This document shows positions 33,474 to 41,231 of a DNA stretch of 63,109 nucleotides, piece after piece. Origin of the DNA: Sphingopyxis sp. HIX. Its GTDB lineage: Bacteria; Pseudomonadota; Alphaproteobacteria; Sphingomonadales; Sphingomonadaceae. Within the stretch, counting starts at the first letter, position 1; every line of letters begins with the position of its first letter. The stretch spans positions 1-63,109 of the forward strand of contig NZ_LNSB01000032.1 in NCBI RefSeq assembly GCF_001468285.1, in the 5' to 3' direction. Made by a program: the position numbers and the translations under genes. Below the pieces are notes generated by a model. That model was not told the DNA's origin and searched no databases. It saw only the letters and a program-made list of their open reading frames with translations.

Positions 33474-33540
33474 TTAATCCTCCCTACGGCGAAGCCGTGG
33501 GGAGGGGGGCCATGCGAAGCATGGTGGAGGGGCGGCGGCG
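33474..33540. repeat. half-copy of the AATCCTCCC repeat element
   Basis: TTAATCCTCCC, the GGCGAAGCC palindrome, ATGCGAAGCAT and GGTGGAGGGGCGG match the left half of the element at 18457-18612. The right half is missing; the sequence runs instead into a second, unrelated repeat starting at 33553. This looks like truncation or insertion. Confidence 0.8.
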
Positions 33541-33552
33541 ATTAACCTGCTT

Positions 33553-33646
33553 CGTCATTGCGACCCCGGCGAAAGCCGGGGGAAGCAATCCAGAGCTGGT
33601 TTGCGCTACTCTGGATTGCCGCGTCGCTTCGCTCCTCGCAATGACG
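33553..33646. repeat. composite repeat, CGTCATTGCGA ... AGCAATCCAG type
   Basis: Terminal repeats CGTCATTGCGA and TCGCAATGACG are perfect inverted copies; inside, GCAATCCAGAG and CTCTGGATTGC form a second inverted pair. Elements of this sort are dispersed in many alphaproteobacterial genomes. It ends three bases before the stop codon of the lipoprotein gene. Confidence 0.8.
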
Positions 33647-33649
33647 GGA

Positions 33650-34249
33650 TCACCACCCCCACGGCGCGGGCGGCGGCGGGCTCACCGAGCGGTTCCACGA
33701 AAAGCCCACCCGGAAGTGCCGCCCCTCGCGCCGCAACTCATAGGCGAAACCCAGCGGCGTCGCTTCCATCGCCCATATGTTCGTATTCGACACGCTGCGC
33801 CCGGTGCGCGTGAAGAGTGCGATCGATTCGGCGTCGACCGGGAATAGCTGCCGCGTCGCCGTCCCTTCGCTCGCCGTATCCCCGCCGTACATCGTCACCT
33901 CGTCGGGCGTGCCGTCGGCGTGGCGATGATCGTGCTTGAGGCGCAGGCCGGTTTCGGTGCGGGTCACGACCCAGGTGCGCGACCGGTCCCAGCCGCCTTT
34001 CGGGCCGAGCCCGTCGATGTGGAAGGGAATCTCGATCCGCTCGGGGGTACAGCGGCGGATGTGCATCACCATCGCCTTGCCCTGCATGTTCGCGTCCGCG
34101 GCGTCATTCGTCTCGATCCGCCCGGCATAGGCCTGCCCGCAGCGCGCGGTGAGCGCGGCGAAAAAGGCGTCCTGCGGGTCCGGCGGCGCGGGGGTGGCGG
34201 CGCAGGCGGTGAGGACGGCGACGGCGAGAAGGGGAAGGGCGTGTTTCAT
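33650..34249 (-). CDS. putative lipoprotein of unknown function
   Basis: This 199-residue protein has a lipoprotein signal peptide (MKHALPLLAVAVLTAC, lipobox Cys16). The mature part has a CRGxxY-like start (LTARCGQAYAGRI, 34-46), a conserved-looking ERIEIPFHIDGL and WVVTRTETGLRLKHDHRHAD, which suggest a beta-rich fold of an uncharacterised family found in sphingomonads. No enzyme motif was recognised. GAGGG precedes the ATG, and a longer frame upstream was not used because the lipobox would be buried. Confidence 0.78.
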   Translation of the reverse strand: MKHALPLLAVAVLTACAATPAPPDPQDAFFAALTARCGQAYAGRIETNDAADANMQGKAMVMHIRRCTPERIEIPFHIDGLGPKGGWDRSRTWVVTRTETGLRLKHDHRHADGTPDEVTMYGGDTASEGTATRQLFPVDAESIALFTRTGRSVSNTNIWAMEATPLGFAYELRREGRHFRVGFSWNRSVSPPPPAPWGW

Positions 34250-34329
34250 CGTGCCCTCATTGTCGGAAATCGGGGGCGAAATCCAGATATCGTCCGGTAT
34301 CGGGTGGAAGCTGCCGCAGGCTATCATAA

Positions 34330-34404
34330 TATTCGCGCAGAGGCGCAGAGGCCGCAGAGAGGATGATCTTTCTTCTCTGCGGCCTCTGCGCCTCTGCGCG
34401 AATA
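34330..34404. repeat. 31-bp perfect palindrome, GCAGAGGCGCAGAGG type
   Basis: The arms 34330-34360 and 34374-34404 are exact reverse complements (31 bp, 13-base loop), built from GCAGAGG units. It is analogous in design, though not identical, to the CGCAAAGG palindromes at 49664-49731 and 51406-51494. Confidence 0.85.
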
Positions 34405-34468
34405 AATATGGCAGATGCGGTTCGGTCGCTTTCGGTCGTTAACTGGACAAGCCGACCTATAAATCCCG

Positions 34469-34541
34469 TTAGTGTCGAGCGAAGTCGAGACACGTGAAGG
34501 CTGGCGCTGCCCAAGCGTGTCTCGACTTCGCTCGACACTAA
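34469..34541. repeat. 26-bp perfect inverted repeat, GTGTCGAGCGAAGTCGAGAC type
   Basis: The arms 34469-34494 and 34516-34541 are exact reverse complements with a 21-base centre. The arm is itself nearly palindromic (GTCGAGCGAAGTCGAGAC). No other copy is in the window. It lies between two minus-strand genes. Confidence 0.85.
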
Positions 34542-34646
34542 CCGAACCAGGGGACGGTCTGGAAACCACCCCAAAACCGCCATCGGTGCGCGTTTGCGAT
34601 CGATAGGATCGCCAAAATATTCGGCGTGAAATTCAGCGTTGTTCTG

Positions 34647-35069
34647 TCACCGCCGCAAACCGAGGCGCGGAATCTCGATCGCGGGGCAGCGATCCATCAC
34701 CACGGTCAGCCCCGCCGCCTCGGCGCGCTTCGCCGCACCCTCGTCGATCACCCCGATCTGCAGCCACACCGCCTTCGCGCCATGCACGATCGCTTCGTCG
34801 ACCGCGGCGCCGGCGGCATCGCTGCTGCGAAAGATGTCGACGATCTCGGCGGGCGGCTCGACATTGGCGAGGTTGGCGACCACCGGCGCGCCGTGGATCG
34901 TGCTGCCGGCGTGGCCGGGGTTCACCGCGATCACGTCATGGCCTTGGCCGACCAGGAAGGCGAGCACATGGTTCGAATCGCGCGCCGGGTTCGGCGAGGC
35001 GCCGACGACCGCGATGCGGCGCGGCTGGCCCAGCAACTCGCGGATTTCGCTGTCGTCGTTGATCGCCAT
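34647..35069 (-). CDS. CoA-binding domain protein (YccU-like)
   Basis: This 140-residue single-domain protein has the CoA-binding Rossmann fold of succinyl-CoA-synthetase type: IAVVGASPNPARDSN (19-33), GHDVIAVNPGHAG (43-55), and VWLQIGVIDEGAAKRAEAAG (101-120). The family is small and of unknown cellular role, though CoA binding is expected. AGGAGAGG is six bases before the ATG. It begins 35 bases after mrp on the same strand, so the two probably form an operon. A longer in-frame upstream extension runs through mrp in another frame and is not real. Confidence 0.88.
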   Translation of the reverse strand: MAINDDSEIRELLGQPRRIAVVGASPNPARDSNHVLAFLVGQGHDVIAVNPGHAGSTIHGAPVVANLANVEPPAEIVDIFRSSDAAGAAVDEAIVHGAKAVWLQIGVIDEGAAKRAEAAGLTVVMDRCPAIEIPRLGLRR

Positions 35070-35104
35070 GAGCCTCTCCTGAGATAAATGGGGGCTGCGC
35101 CTCC

Positions 35105-36079
35105 CTATTTTTTGTTCGCCGCGAGCCAGTCGGCGACCTTCGCCGCTATCGCGTGGAACGGCGCGCCCTGCGGATCGGTTCCGGCGGCGGGCGGCACACC
35201 GCCGTCGCTCGCGAGGCGGATGCCCATCGACAGCGGCACGCGGCCCAGGAAATCGAGCCCCATCACTTTCGCCGCGGCCTCGGCGCCGCCGCTGCCGAAG
35301 GGATCGCTGGTCTCGCCGCAATGCGGGCAGGCATAACCCGCCATATTCTCGACGAGGCCGATCAGCGGCACGTCGGCCTGCTCGAAGAAGGTGATCGCGC
35401 GCGTCGCGTCCATCAGCGCCAGGTCCTGCGGGGTCGAGATGATGATCGCTCCCGCAGGCTTGTGCTTCTGGATCATCGTCAGCTGGACGTCGCCGGTGCC
35501 GGGCGGCAGGTCGACGACCAACGTGTCGATGTCGCCCCAGCTCGCATCGACCAGCTGTTCGAGCGCGCGCCCCGCCATCGGGCCGCGCCACGCGATCGCC
35601 TGGCCGGGCGCCGCGATCTGCCCGGTCGAGAGCATCGGCACGCCATAGGCGTTGGGCACGGGGGCGAGCTTCGATCCGCGCGCCTCGGGCTTCACGCCCT
35701 CGCTGTCCATCAGCCGGGGCTGCGACGGGCCGTATATGTCGGCGTCGACCAGCCCGACCTTGACCCCGCGGCGCTGCAGCGCGACCGCGAGGTTCGCGGC
35801 GAGGGTCGACTTGCCGACCCCGCCCTTGCCGCTGCCCACCGCGATGATCGTGAGGCCCTTGCGCTCGGCGGTCATCGCGACGCGCACGCTGGTCACGCCG
35901 GGACGCGCGAGCAGCCCGGCGCGAATCTTTTCCTCGAGCGGTTGGCGCTCCTCCTCGGCGAGCCCGGTGACGTCGAGGACGATCGCGAGCGTGCCCTCGC
36001 CGTCGAGGAAGCGGAGGCCCGAGGTGCGACCGCCGCTGAGGTCGGTGGCGATGCTGGCGAGGGGAGCGGTGTCGGTCAT
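35105..36079 (-). CDS. mrp: Mrp/NBP35-type iron-sulfur carrier ATPase
   Basis: This P-loop ATPase carries and delivers Fe-S clusters. The 324-residue protein has an N-terminal DUF59-like segment (about 20-75), a deviant Walker A GSGKGGVGKST (82-92), DADIYGPSQPR (112-122), VVDLPPGTGD (188-197) and the cluster-binding Cys251-x-x-Cys254 (ACPHCGE). It is divergent from hflK with a 172-base gap and upstream of the CoA-binding gene. Assignment is firm; the client proteins are unknown. Confidence 0.95.
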   Translation of the reverse strand: MTDTAPLASIATDLSGGRTSGLRFLDGEGTLAIVLDVTGLAEEERQPLEEKIRAGLLARPGVTSVRVAMTAERKGLTIIAVGSGKGGVGKSTLAANLAVALQRRGVKVGLVDADIYGPSQPRLMDSEGVKPEARGSKLAPVPNAYGVPMLSTGQIAAPGQAIAWRGPMAGRALEQLVDASWGDIDTLVVDLPPGTGDVQLTMIQKHKPAGAIIISTPQDLALMDATRAITFFEQADVPLIGLVENMAGYACPHCGETSDPFGSGGAEAAAKVMGLDFLGRVPLSMGIRLASDGGVPPAAGTDPQGAPFHAIAAKVADWLAANKK

Positions 36080-36135
36080 GTCGGTGGCAGATAGGGTTGC
36101 GCGAACCGATTGCCAGCCATTTTCGTGCGCACCCC

Positions 36136-36164
36136 CTGTTAATCGCGCGGCTCGCCCCTATAAA
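36136..36164 (+). promoter_or_regulatory. candidate hflK promoter
   Basis: TATAAA at 36159-36164 is a good -10 hexamer. The matching -35 position (near 36136-36141, CTGTTA) is weak. It lies in the mrp-hflK divergent region, seven bases before an ATG (36171) that could serve as a leaderless start, and about 90 bases before the ATG chosen for hflK. Confidence 0.4.
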
Positions 36165-36251
36165 AGCGATATGAGCAACGAGAATAGCGACGTTATGGGA
36201 CGCCGCGCCCTTTCGGGTGTGCGGCATTTTTTGAGCCGGATCGCGACCGCG

Positions 36252-37361
36252 ATGGCGAACAATCCCTGGGGCCCCAAGGGCGGCGACGACGGGAAAGGCG
36301 ACGGCGGCAGCGGTGAGGGCGGCGGTAGGAAGCCCGGCCCGCGCAACCCGTGGGTCAGCCCCGATCCGGTCGACATCAACCGCGGCCGCAAGCCGCGCGG
36401 CCCCTCGGCGCTCGACGAACTGCTGCGCAAGGGTCGCGGCAGCTTCGGCGGCGGAGACGGTGGCAACGGCGGCGGCGGGCGCATGAACCTGCCCGATTCG
36501 GCGAAGCTCTGGAAATGGGGCGTGCTCGCGCTCATCGCGATCTGGGCGATCTTTTCCTCCTTCCACATCGTCCCCCCCGAAAAGGAGGGGGTGGTCGTCC
36601 GCCTGGGCAGCTATTCGCGCACCGTCGGTCCCGGGGTCAAACTCACCTGGCCCGCGCCGATCGAGACGATGCGCCTCGAGGACGTGCGCGCGATCCGCAC
36701 CATGCCGATCGGTTCGCCCAACGCCACCGACGAGAATTTCGTGCTGACGCGCGACCAGAGCCTGGTCGACCTCGCCTATGAAGTGCGCTGGTCGGTGCGC
36801 GATCCCGAACTCTTCTTCTTCCAGCTCGCCGATCCGGAGGGCACGATCCGCGAGGTCGCCGAAACCTCGATGCGCGCCACCGTCGCCAATTTCGACCTCG
36901 TGTCGGCGATCGGCCCGGGACGCGTCGACATCGAGGCGCAGGTGCAGCAGCGCATGCAGGCGCTGCTCAACGAATATCGCGCCGGGGTGACGATCCAGGG
37001 CATCGCGATCCGCCAGGTCGATCCGCCGAGCGAGGTCGACGAGGCCTTCAAGGCCGTGACCGCCGCGCAGCAGCAGCGCGAATCGGCGATCAACGAGGCG
37101 CGCGCCTATGAGGCGCAGGTGCTCGAAGGCGCGCGCGGCCAGACCGCGGCGTTCGACAAGATCTACGAGCAGTATAAATTGTCGCCGCAGGTGACGCGCC
37201 AGCGGCTCTATTACGAGACGATGGAGCGCGTGCTGTCGAACGTCGACAAGACGATCGTCGAGGCGCGGGGGGTCACCCCCTATCTGCCGCTTCCCGAGGT
37301 GCAGCGCCGCATGCAGGAGCCCGCGGCCACGCCCGCCCCCGCTACGAAGGGAGGCCAGTGA
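36252..37361 (+). CDS. hflK: FtsH protease modulator HflK (SPFH/band 7)
   Basis: HflK assembles with HflC into a large inner-membrane complex around FtsH and modulates its activity. The 369-residue protein begins MANNPWGPKGG, like the usual Trp-Gly-containing HflK N-terminus. It then has a Gly-rich cytoplasmic part (to about 80), one transmembrane segment (WGVLALIAIWAIFSSFHI, 89-106), an SPFH domain, and a long helical region (AAQQQRESAINEARAYEAQV). An ATG 27 codons upstream (36171) is in frame and remains possible. The stop overlaps the hflC start by one base. Confidence 0.92.
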   Translation: MANNPWGPKGGDDGKGDGGSGEGGGRKPGPRNPWVSPDPVDINRGRKPRGPSALDELLRKGRGSFGGGDGGNGGGGRMNLPDSAKLWKWGVLALIAIWAIFSSFHIVPPEKEGVVVRLGSYSRTVGPGVKLTWPAPIETMRLEDVRAIRTMPIGSPNATDENFVLTRDQSLVDLAYEVRWSVRDPELFFFQLADPEGTIREVAETSMRATVANFDLVSAIGPGRVDIEAQVQQRMQALLNEYRAGVTIQGIAIRQVDPPSEVDEAFKAVTAAQQQRESAINEARAYEAQVLEGARGQTAAFDKIYEQYKLSPQVTRQRLYYETMERVLSNVDKTIVEARGVTPYLPLPEVQRRMQEPAATPAPATKGGQ

Positions 37362-38209
37362 TGTTCGAGAATCTGACCCAGCGCCCGATGCGCCTGCTCA
37401 TCGGCATCATCGTCCTGCTCGTCATCCTGTCGCAGTCGCTGGCGATCGTGCCCGAGGACAAGCAGGCGCTGATCCTGCGCTTCGGCGAGATCGAGCGCAC
37501 GGTGAACCGCTACAAGCCCAATGAGGATTTCGGCCGGTCGGGCGCGGGCCTCGTGCTGCGCGTGCCCTTCACCGACGGCATCCAATATATCGACAAGCGC
37601 GTGCTCGGCGTGAACATGGAGCGCCAGCAGGTGCTCTCGACCGACCAGCAGCGGTTGCAGGTCGACGCCTTCGCGCGCTTCCGCATCACCAACCCGGTGC
37701 GCATGTACACCGCGATCCGCACCGAGGAGCGGCTGCAGCAGCAGCTGGCGACGATCCTCGGTTCGTCGCTGCGCAACGAGCTCGGCAAGCGCACCTTCGC
37801 GACCTTGCTGTCGCCCGAGCGCGGCGCGGTGATGGACAATATCCAGGTCGCCTTGAACCGCGAGGCGAACAAATATGGCGCCGAGGTCATCGACGTGCGG
37901 ATCAAGCGCGCCGACCTGCCCGAGGGCGAGACGCTGCAGCTCGCGTTCAACCGCATGCGCACCGCGCGCCAGCAGGTCGCGACCGCGATCCGCGCCGAGG
38001 GGCAGAAGGAAGCGGCGATCATCCGCGGCGCCGCCGACGGCGAGGCCGCGCGCATCTATGCCGAAAGCTATGGCAAGGATCCCGAATTCTACGACTTCTG
38101 GCGCGCGATGCAGAGCTATGACCAGACCTTCCGGCCGACCAACGAGGGCGGAACGTCGATCATCCTGTCGCCCGACAATGAATATCTGCGCCGCTTCCGC
38201 GGCGACTGA
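37361..38209 (+). CDS. hflC: FtsH protease modulator HflC (SPFH/band 7)
   Basis: This is the partner of HflK. The 282-residue protein has an N-terminal transmembrane segment (RLLIGIIVLLVILSQSLAIV, 11-30), the SPFH domain with DKQALILRFGEIERTV and YIDKRVLGVNMERQQVLSTD, and a helical region near ARQQVATAIRAEGQKEAAII. GAAGGGAGG precedes the ATG, and the hflK TGA shares its A with it. The degP gene follows in the same direction after a 120-base regulatory interval, grouping membrane quality-control functions. Confidence 0.95.
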   Translation: MFENLTQRPMRLLIGIIVLLVILSQSLAIVPEDKQALILRFGEIERTVNRYKPNEDFGRSGAGLVLRVPFTDGIQYIDKRVLGVNMERQQVLSTDQQRLQVDAFARFRITNPVRMYTAIRTEERLQQQLATILGSSLRNELGKRTFATLLSPERGAVMDNIQVALNREANKYGAEVIDVRIKRADLPEGETLQLAFNRMRTARQQVATAIRAEGQKEAAIIRGAADGEAARIYAESYGKDPEFYDFWRAMQSYDQTFRPTNEGGTSIILSPDNEYLRRFRGD

Positions 38210-38213
38210 TCCC

Positions 38214-38268
38214 CGCGGCTGAACGGGGCCTGCAGGCGTCGTTCATGTTCAATCGCCGTTCAGCCGCG
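38214..38268 (+). promoter_or_regulatory. 13-bp hairpin and GTTCA repeats upstream of degP
   Basis: CGCGGCTGAACGG (38214-38226) and CCGTTCAGCCGCG (38256-38268) are perfect inverted repeats around a 29-base centre. Inside and at the edge, GTTCA occurs at 38241, 38247 and 38258; the last two are 11 bases apart, one helical turn. TTCA-N7-TTCAGC here (38248-38264) matches the direct repeats at 47205-47221. A dimeric response regulator of the OmpR type would fit such spacing; the identity is unknown. Confidence 0.5.
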
Positions 38269-38329
38269 GCGAAGCAGACAACCGCCGCCGGGGTGAGCGT
38301 TTTTCGTGTACAGAAGAGGAATTTCGATC

Positions 38330-39829
38330 GTGCGTTATGTTTATGGCATCACTTCGGCTCTGCTGGCGGGTGGCACGGCGCTGGCGCTGGTCACCCAGTC
38401 CCCCGTCGGCGCGCAGGTCGCGCAGAATGAATCGAGCGAAATCGCCAAGGTCGTCCCCCGCTCGGGCGCGCCCGAAAGCTTCGCCGACCTCGTCGAGCAG
38501 CTCCAGCCCGCGGTGGTCAACATCTCGACCAAGCAGGAAGTGACCCTCGGCGTCCGCCTCAATCCCTTCGCGGGCACGCGCGAGCCGATCACGCAGGAAC
38601 AGCAGGGCGGCGGCTCGGGCTTCCTGATCTCGGCCGACGGCTATATCGTCACCAACAACCATGTCATCTCGGGCGGCCCGCGCGGCGAGGCGGTGAACGA
38701 GGTCACGGTCACGCTCACCAACCGCAAGGAATATAAGGCGAAGATCGTCGGCCGCGACCCGGCGTCGGACCTCGCTTTGCTCAAGATCGAGGCGACCGGC
38801 CTGCCCTTCGTCAAATTCGCGACCGGCAGCGACGCGCGCGTCGGCGACTGGGTCGTCGCGATCGGCAATCCCCTGGGCCTCGGCTCGACGGTGACCGCGG
38901 GCATCATCTCGGCGGTGCAGCGCAACCTCGGCCAGGGCGGCGCCTACGACCGCTATATCCAGACCGATACCGCGATCAACCGCGGCAATTCGGGCGGTCC
39001 GCTGTTCGACCTGCAGGGCAATGTCGTCGGCATCAACAACATGCTGATCTCGCCCGTCGGCGCGAACATCGGCGTCAATTTCGCCATCCCCGCCGACGCC
39101 GCGATCCCGGTGATCGAGGCACTGCGCGCCGGCCAGGCGGTCGAGCGCGGTTACCTCGGCATCGGCATCACCCCGGTCGACGAGGATATGGCGGCGGCGC
39201 TCGGCCTGCCCAAGGACCGCGGCGAACGCATCGGCCGCATCGAACCCGGCGAGGCGGGCGACAAGGCGGGGCTGAAGCGCGGCGACGTCGTGACCAGGGT
39301 CAACGGCCAGGAAGTCACGCCGCAGCAGACGCTCTCCTACATCGTCGCGCGCGTCAAACCCGGCACGCGCATCCCGCTCGAGGTGATCCGCGACGGCAAG
39401 ACGATGACGATCCAGGCGGTGGTCGGTAAGCGTCCGCCCGAGGAACAGCTCGCGGGTTCGACCTTCGACCCCGAGGACGAGGCCCCGACCGAAGATCCGG
39501 CGGGCGCCGCCGACGCCGCGATCCAGACCGAACTCGGCCTGACCGTGATGCCGCTGACCCCCGACATCGCCCGGTCGGTCGGCGTCGACGCATCGACCAA
39601 GGGCCTGGTGATCGCCGCCGCTTCGGGCACGAGCGACGCGGGCCGCAAGGGCATCCGCCGCGGCGACGTGATCCTGAGCGCGGGCAACGCCCGCACCCCG
39701 GTGACCACCGCCGACGCGCTGGCCAAGGTCGTCGCCGACACCAAGGCGGCGGGCCGCGACGCGGTGCTCGTCGAAATCCTGCGCCGCGGCGGCCCCTCGG
39801 CCGATGTCGCGCTGCGGTTGAAGAAATGA
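38330..39829 (+). CDS. degP: Do/DegP-type periplasmic serine protease
   Basis: This is a trypsin-fold protease and chaperone that clears misfolded envelope proteins. The 499-residue protein has a signal peptide (ITSALLAGGTALALVTQSPV, 7-26), a catalytic triad of His111 (VTNNHVIS), Asp147 (PASDLALLKI) and Ser221 (NRGNSGGPL), and two PDZ domains (about 265-355 with YLGIGITPVDEDM, and about 395-490 with GLTVMPLTPDIA and RRGDVILSAG). The GTG at 38330 was chosen since AGAGGA precedes it and the signal peptide follows directly. The upstream hairpin and GTTCA repeats suggest envelope-stress control. Confidence 0.94.
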   Translation: MRYVYGITSALLAGGTALALVTQSPVGAQVAQNESSEIAKVVPRSGAPESFADLVEQLQPAVVNISTKQEVTLGVRLNPFAGTREPITQEQQGGGSGFLISADGYIVTNNHVISGGPRGEAVNEVTVTLTNRKEYKAKIVGRDPASDLALLKIEATGLPFVKFATGSDARVGDWVVAIGNPLGLGSTVTAGIISAVQRNLGQGGAYDRYIQTDTAINRGNSGGPLFDLQGNVVGINNMLISPVGANIGVNFAIPADAAIPVIEALRAGQAVERGYLGIGITPVDEDMAAALGLPKDRGERIGRIEPGEAGDKAGLKRGDVVTRVNGQEVTPQQTLSYIVARVKPGTRIPLEVIRDGKTMTIQAVVGKRPPEEQLAGSTFDPEDEAPTEDPAGAADAAIQTELGLTVMPLTPDIARSVGVDASTKGLVIAAASGTSDAGRKGIRRGDVILSAGNARTPVTTADALAKVVADTKAAGRDAVLVEILRRGGPSADVALRLKK

Positions 39830-39838
39830 TTTCTCTAT

Positions 39839-39991
39839 CCCCTCCCGCTTGCGGGAGGGGAGCGAGGCTTACGAACTTGTTCGTTAGCCGCAGCGGGGTG
39901 GGCATTTGCCACGCCGCTGGCCCACCCCGCTGCGACTAACTCCGGCTGCCGCCGGAGCAAGTCTCGCTGCCCCTCCCGCAGGCGGGAGGGG
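39839..39991. repeat. composite repeat element bounded by CCCCTCCCGC palindromes
   Basis: This 153-base element begins and ends with CCCCTCCCGC/GCGGGAGGGG palindromes (39839-39860 and 39970-39991). Inside lies a second inverted pair (CGCAGCGGGGTGGGC and GCCCACCCCGCTGCG) and a third (CTCCGGC/GCCGGAG). The same border palindrome occurs alone at 8-29. The element sits ten bases after degP and may also end its transcript. Confidence 0.85.
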
Positions 39992-40033
39992 TTTGAAAGT
40001 CTTTGCCCTTCGCGGTCATTGTTCCTATTATGT

Positions 40034-40055
40034 TCTCTCCACGAGTCGGGAGAGA
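40034..40055 (+). promoter_or_regulatory. hairpin that can sequester the VOC gene ribosome-binding site
   Basis: TCTCTCC (40034-40040) pairs with GGAGAGA (40049-40055) over an 8-nt loop. The 3' arm contains the Shine-Dalgarno GGGAGAG of the following gene, whose ATG is at 40060. Translation could therefore be damped by this structure; this is inference. Confidence 0.4.
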
Positions 40056-40059
40056 GACG

Positions 40060-40425
40060 ATGATCGGATATGTGACGCTGGGGACGCAGGATCTCGCCAA
40101 GGCGGCGGTCTTCTACGATGCCATCGCGGGCGAGCTCGAAACGCCGCGGATGATGGAATTCGACACCTTCATCGCCTGGGGCAAGCCGGGCGCCGCGGGG
40201 ATCGGGCTCACCAAGCCCTTCGACGGCAATGTCGCGAGCGTCGGCAACGGCGTGATGGTCGCGCTCGAGGCGAAGGACAAGGACCAGGTCCACCGCCTCT
40301 ACGACCTCGCGCTGGCGAACGGCGGCACCTGCGAAGGCCCTCCGGGACCGCGCGGCGAGGGTTTTTACGCGGGCTATTTTCGCGACCCCGACGGCAACAA
40401 GCTCAACGCCTTCATCATGGGGTGA
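40060..40425 (+). CDS. VOC (glyoxalase/bleomycin-resistance) family protein
   Basis: This 121-residue single VOC-fold protein has MIGYVTLGTQDLAKAAVFYD (1-20), which gives the first beta-alpha unit, and EGFYAGYFRDPDGNKLNAFI (101-120), the typical C-terminal end with the conserved metal-site region (Asp-Pro-Asp-Gly-Asn). Members are metal-dependent isomerases, dioxygenases or resistance proteins; the substrate is not predictable. The ATG is preceded by GGGAGAGAG. The next gene begins 58 bases downstream on the same strand. Confidence 0.85.
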   Translation: MIGYVTLGTQDLAKAAVFYDAIAGELETPRMMEFDTFIAWGKPGAAGIGLTKPFDGNVASVGNGVMVALEAKDKDQVHRLYDLALANGGTCEGPPGPRGEGFYAGYFRDPDGNKLNAFIMG

Positions 40426-40483
40426 AGCTTGGCTTCGTCCGGCGGCCGCCCCATATCGGTCCCACCGACAGGGAGGCCGGGCG

Positions 40484-41041
40484 ATGGCGCGTGATTTCTA
40501 CCAGCTGTTCGAGACCGCCGCGGGCGTCGCCGCGATCGGCTGGAACGGCGTGGGCGTCACCAGCTTTCGCCTGCCCGCGCCGGATGCGCGCGAAAGCGAG
40601 CGCTCGCTCCTGAACCGCCTGCCCGGCGCGGCGCGCGTCGCGCCGCCGCCCGAGGTGCGCGCGGTGATCGACATGGCTGTCCGCTATTTCGCGGGCGAGC
40701 GGATCGATTTCACCGGCGTCCCCGTCGACCCCGCGGTGCAGGACCCGGCCTTCGCCGGCATCTACCGCCTGGTGCGCGCGCTCGGCTGGGGTGAGACGAC
40801 GACCTATGGCGCGGTCGCGCAGGCGCTCGGCCACGGCCCCGAATATGCGCGCGACGTCGGCCAGGCGATGGCGCGCAACCCCGTCCCCCTCATCGTCCCC
40901 TGCCACCGCGTCACCGCCGCCGGCGGCCGCATCGGCGGCTTCTCGGCCCCCGGCGGCGCGCAGTCGAAGGCGGCGATGCTGGAGCTCGAGGGCGTGGTGC
41001 CGGCGGCCGTGGCGCCGACGCAGCGCGGGTTCGAATTTTAG
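40484..41041 (+). CDS. ogt: methylated-DNA-[protein]-cysteine S-methyltransferase
   Basis: This enzyme repairs O6-alkylguanine by moving the alkyl group to its own cysteine. The 185-residue protein has the helix-turn-helix region (IYRLVRALGWGETTTYGAVA, about 93-112), the Asn-Arg-type recognition part (YARDVGQAMARNPVPL), and the acceptor motif PCHRV with Cys140. The C-terminal GGRIGGFSAPGGAQSKAAML is also typical. GGGAGG precedes the ATG. No Ada-type N-terminal metal domain is present, so it is the Ogt/MGMT form. Confidence 0.92.
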   Translation: MARDFYQLFETAAGVAAIGWNGVGVTSFRLPAPDARESERSLLNRLPGAARVAPPPEVRAVIDMAVRYFAGERIDFTGVPVDPAVQDPAFAGIYRLVRALGWGETTTYGAVAQALGHGPEYARDVGQAMARNPVPLIVPCHRVTAAGGRIGGFSAPGGAQSKAAMLELEGVVPAAVAPTQRGFEF

Positions 41042-41231
41042 GCGGCGGTGCTTGCCCGGGGTGGTGGCAGGGCGCTTAGGGGTGGGAAGCTGCCGTTCAT
41101 GGGCCGCGGCTTTCGCCGGGGACCACGAACGTCCGCTCCAACCCCAAAGCAGCCCCCCCCTCTTGCCGATTGCCTGTGCAATCGCCGCGTTCTAGACCTT
41201 GGGCGAATTGTGACCAGTGGAGGAAAACAGC

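Larger units (their letters stand above)
34250..34646. other. 397-base gene-free interval with two large palindromes
   Basis: No gene is supported here. The interval contains the 31-bp inverted repeat at 34330-34404 and the 26-bp inverted repeat at 34469-34541, which are listed separately. The promoter of the lipoprotein gene should lie near 34250-34320, but no clear boxes were seen. The rest is unremarkable. Confidence 0.7.

Noticed and set aside
35652..36251. Extended 569-codon version of HflK
   Set aside because: The first 200 codons run antisense to mrp. HflK similarity begins with the NPWG motif near 36252.
34647..36566. 639-codon minus-strand frame fused to the CoA-binding protein
   Set aside because: Only the last 140 codons match a family and have a ribosome-binding site. 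The rest is out of frame with mrp and crosses into hflK.
41042..41231. Small gene between ogt and the HerA-like gene
   Set aside because: No start with a ribosome-binding site and no protein-like composition. The interval contains a degenerate repeat fragment instead.
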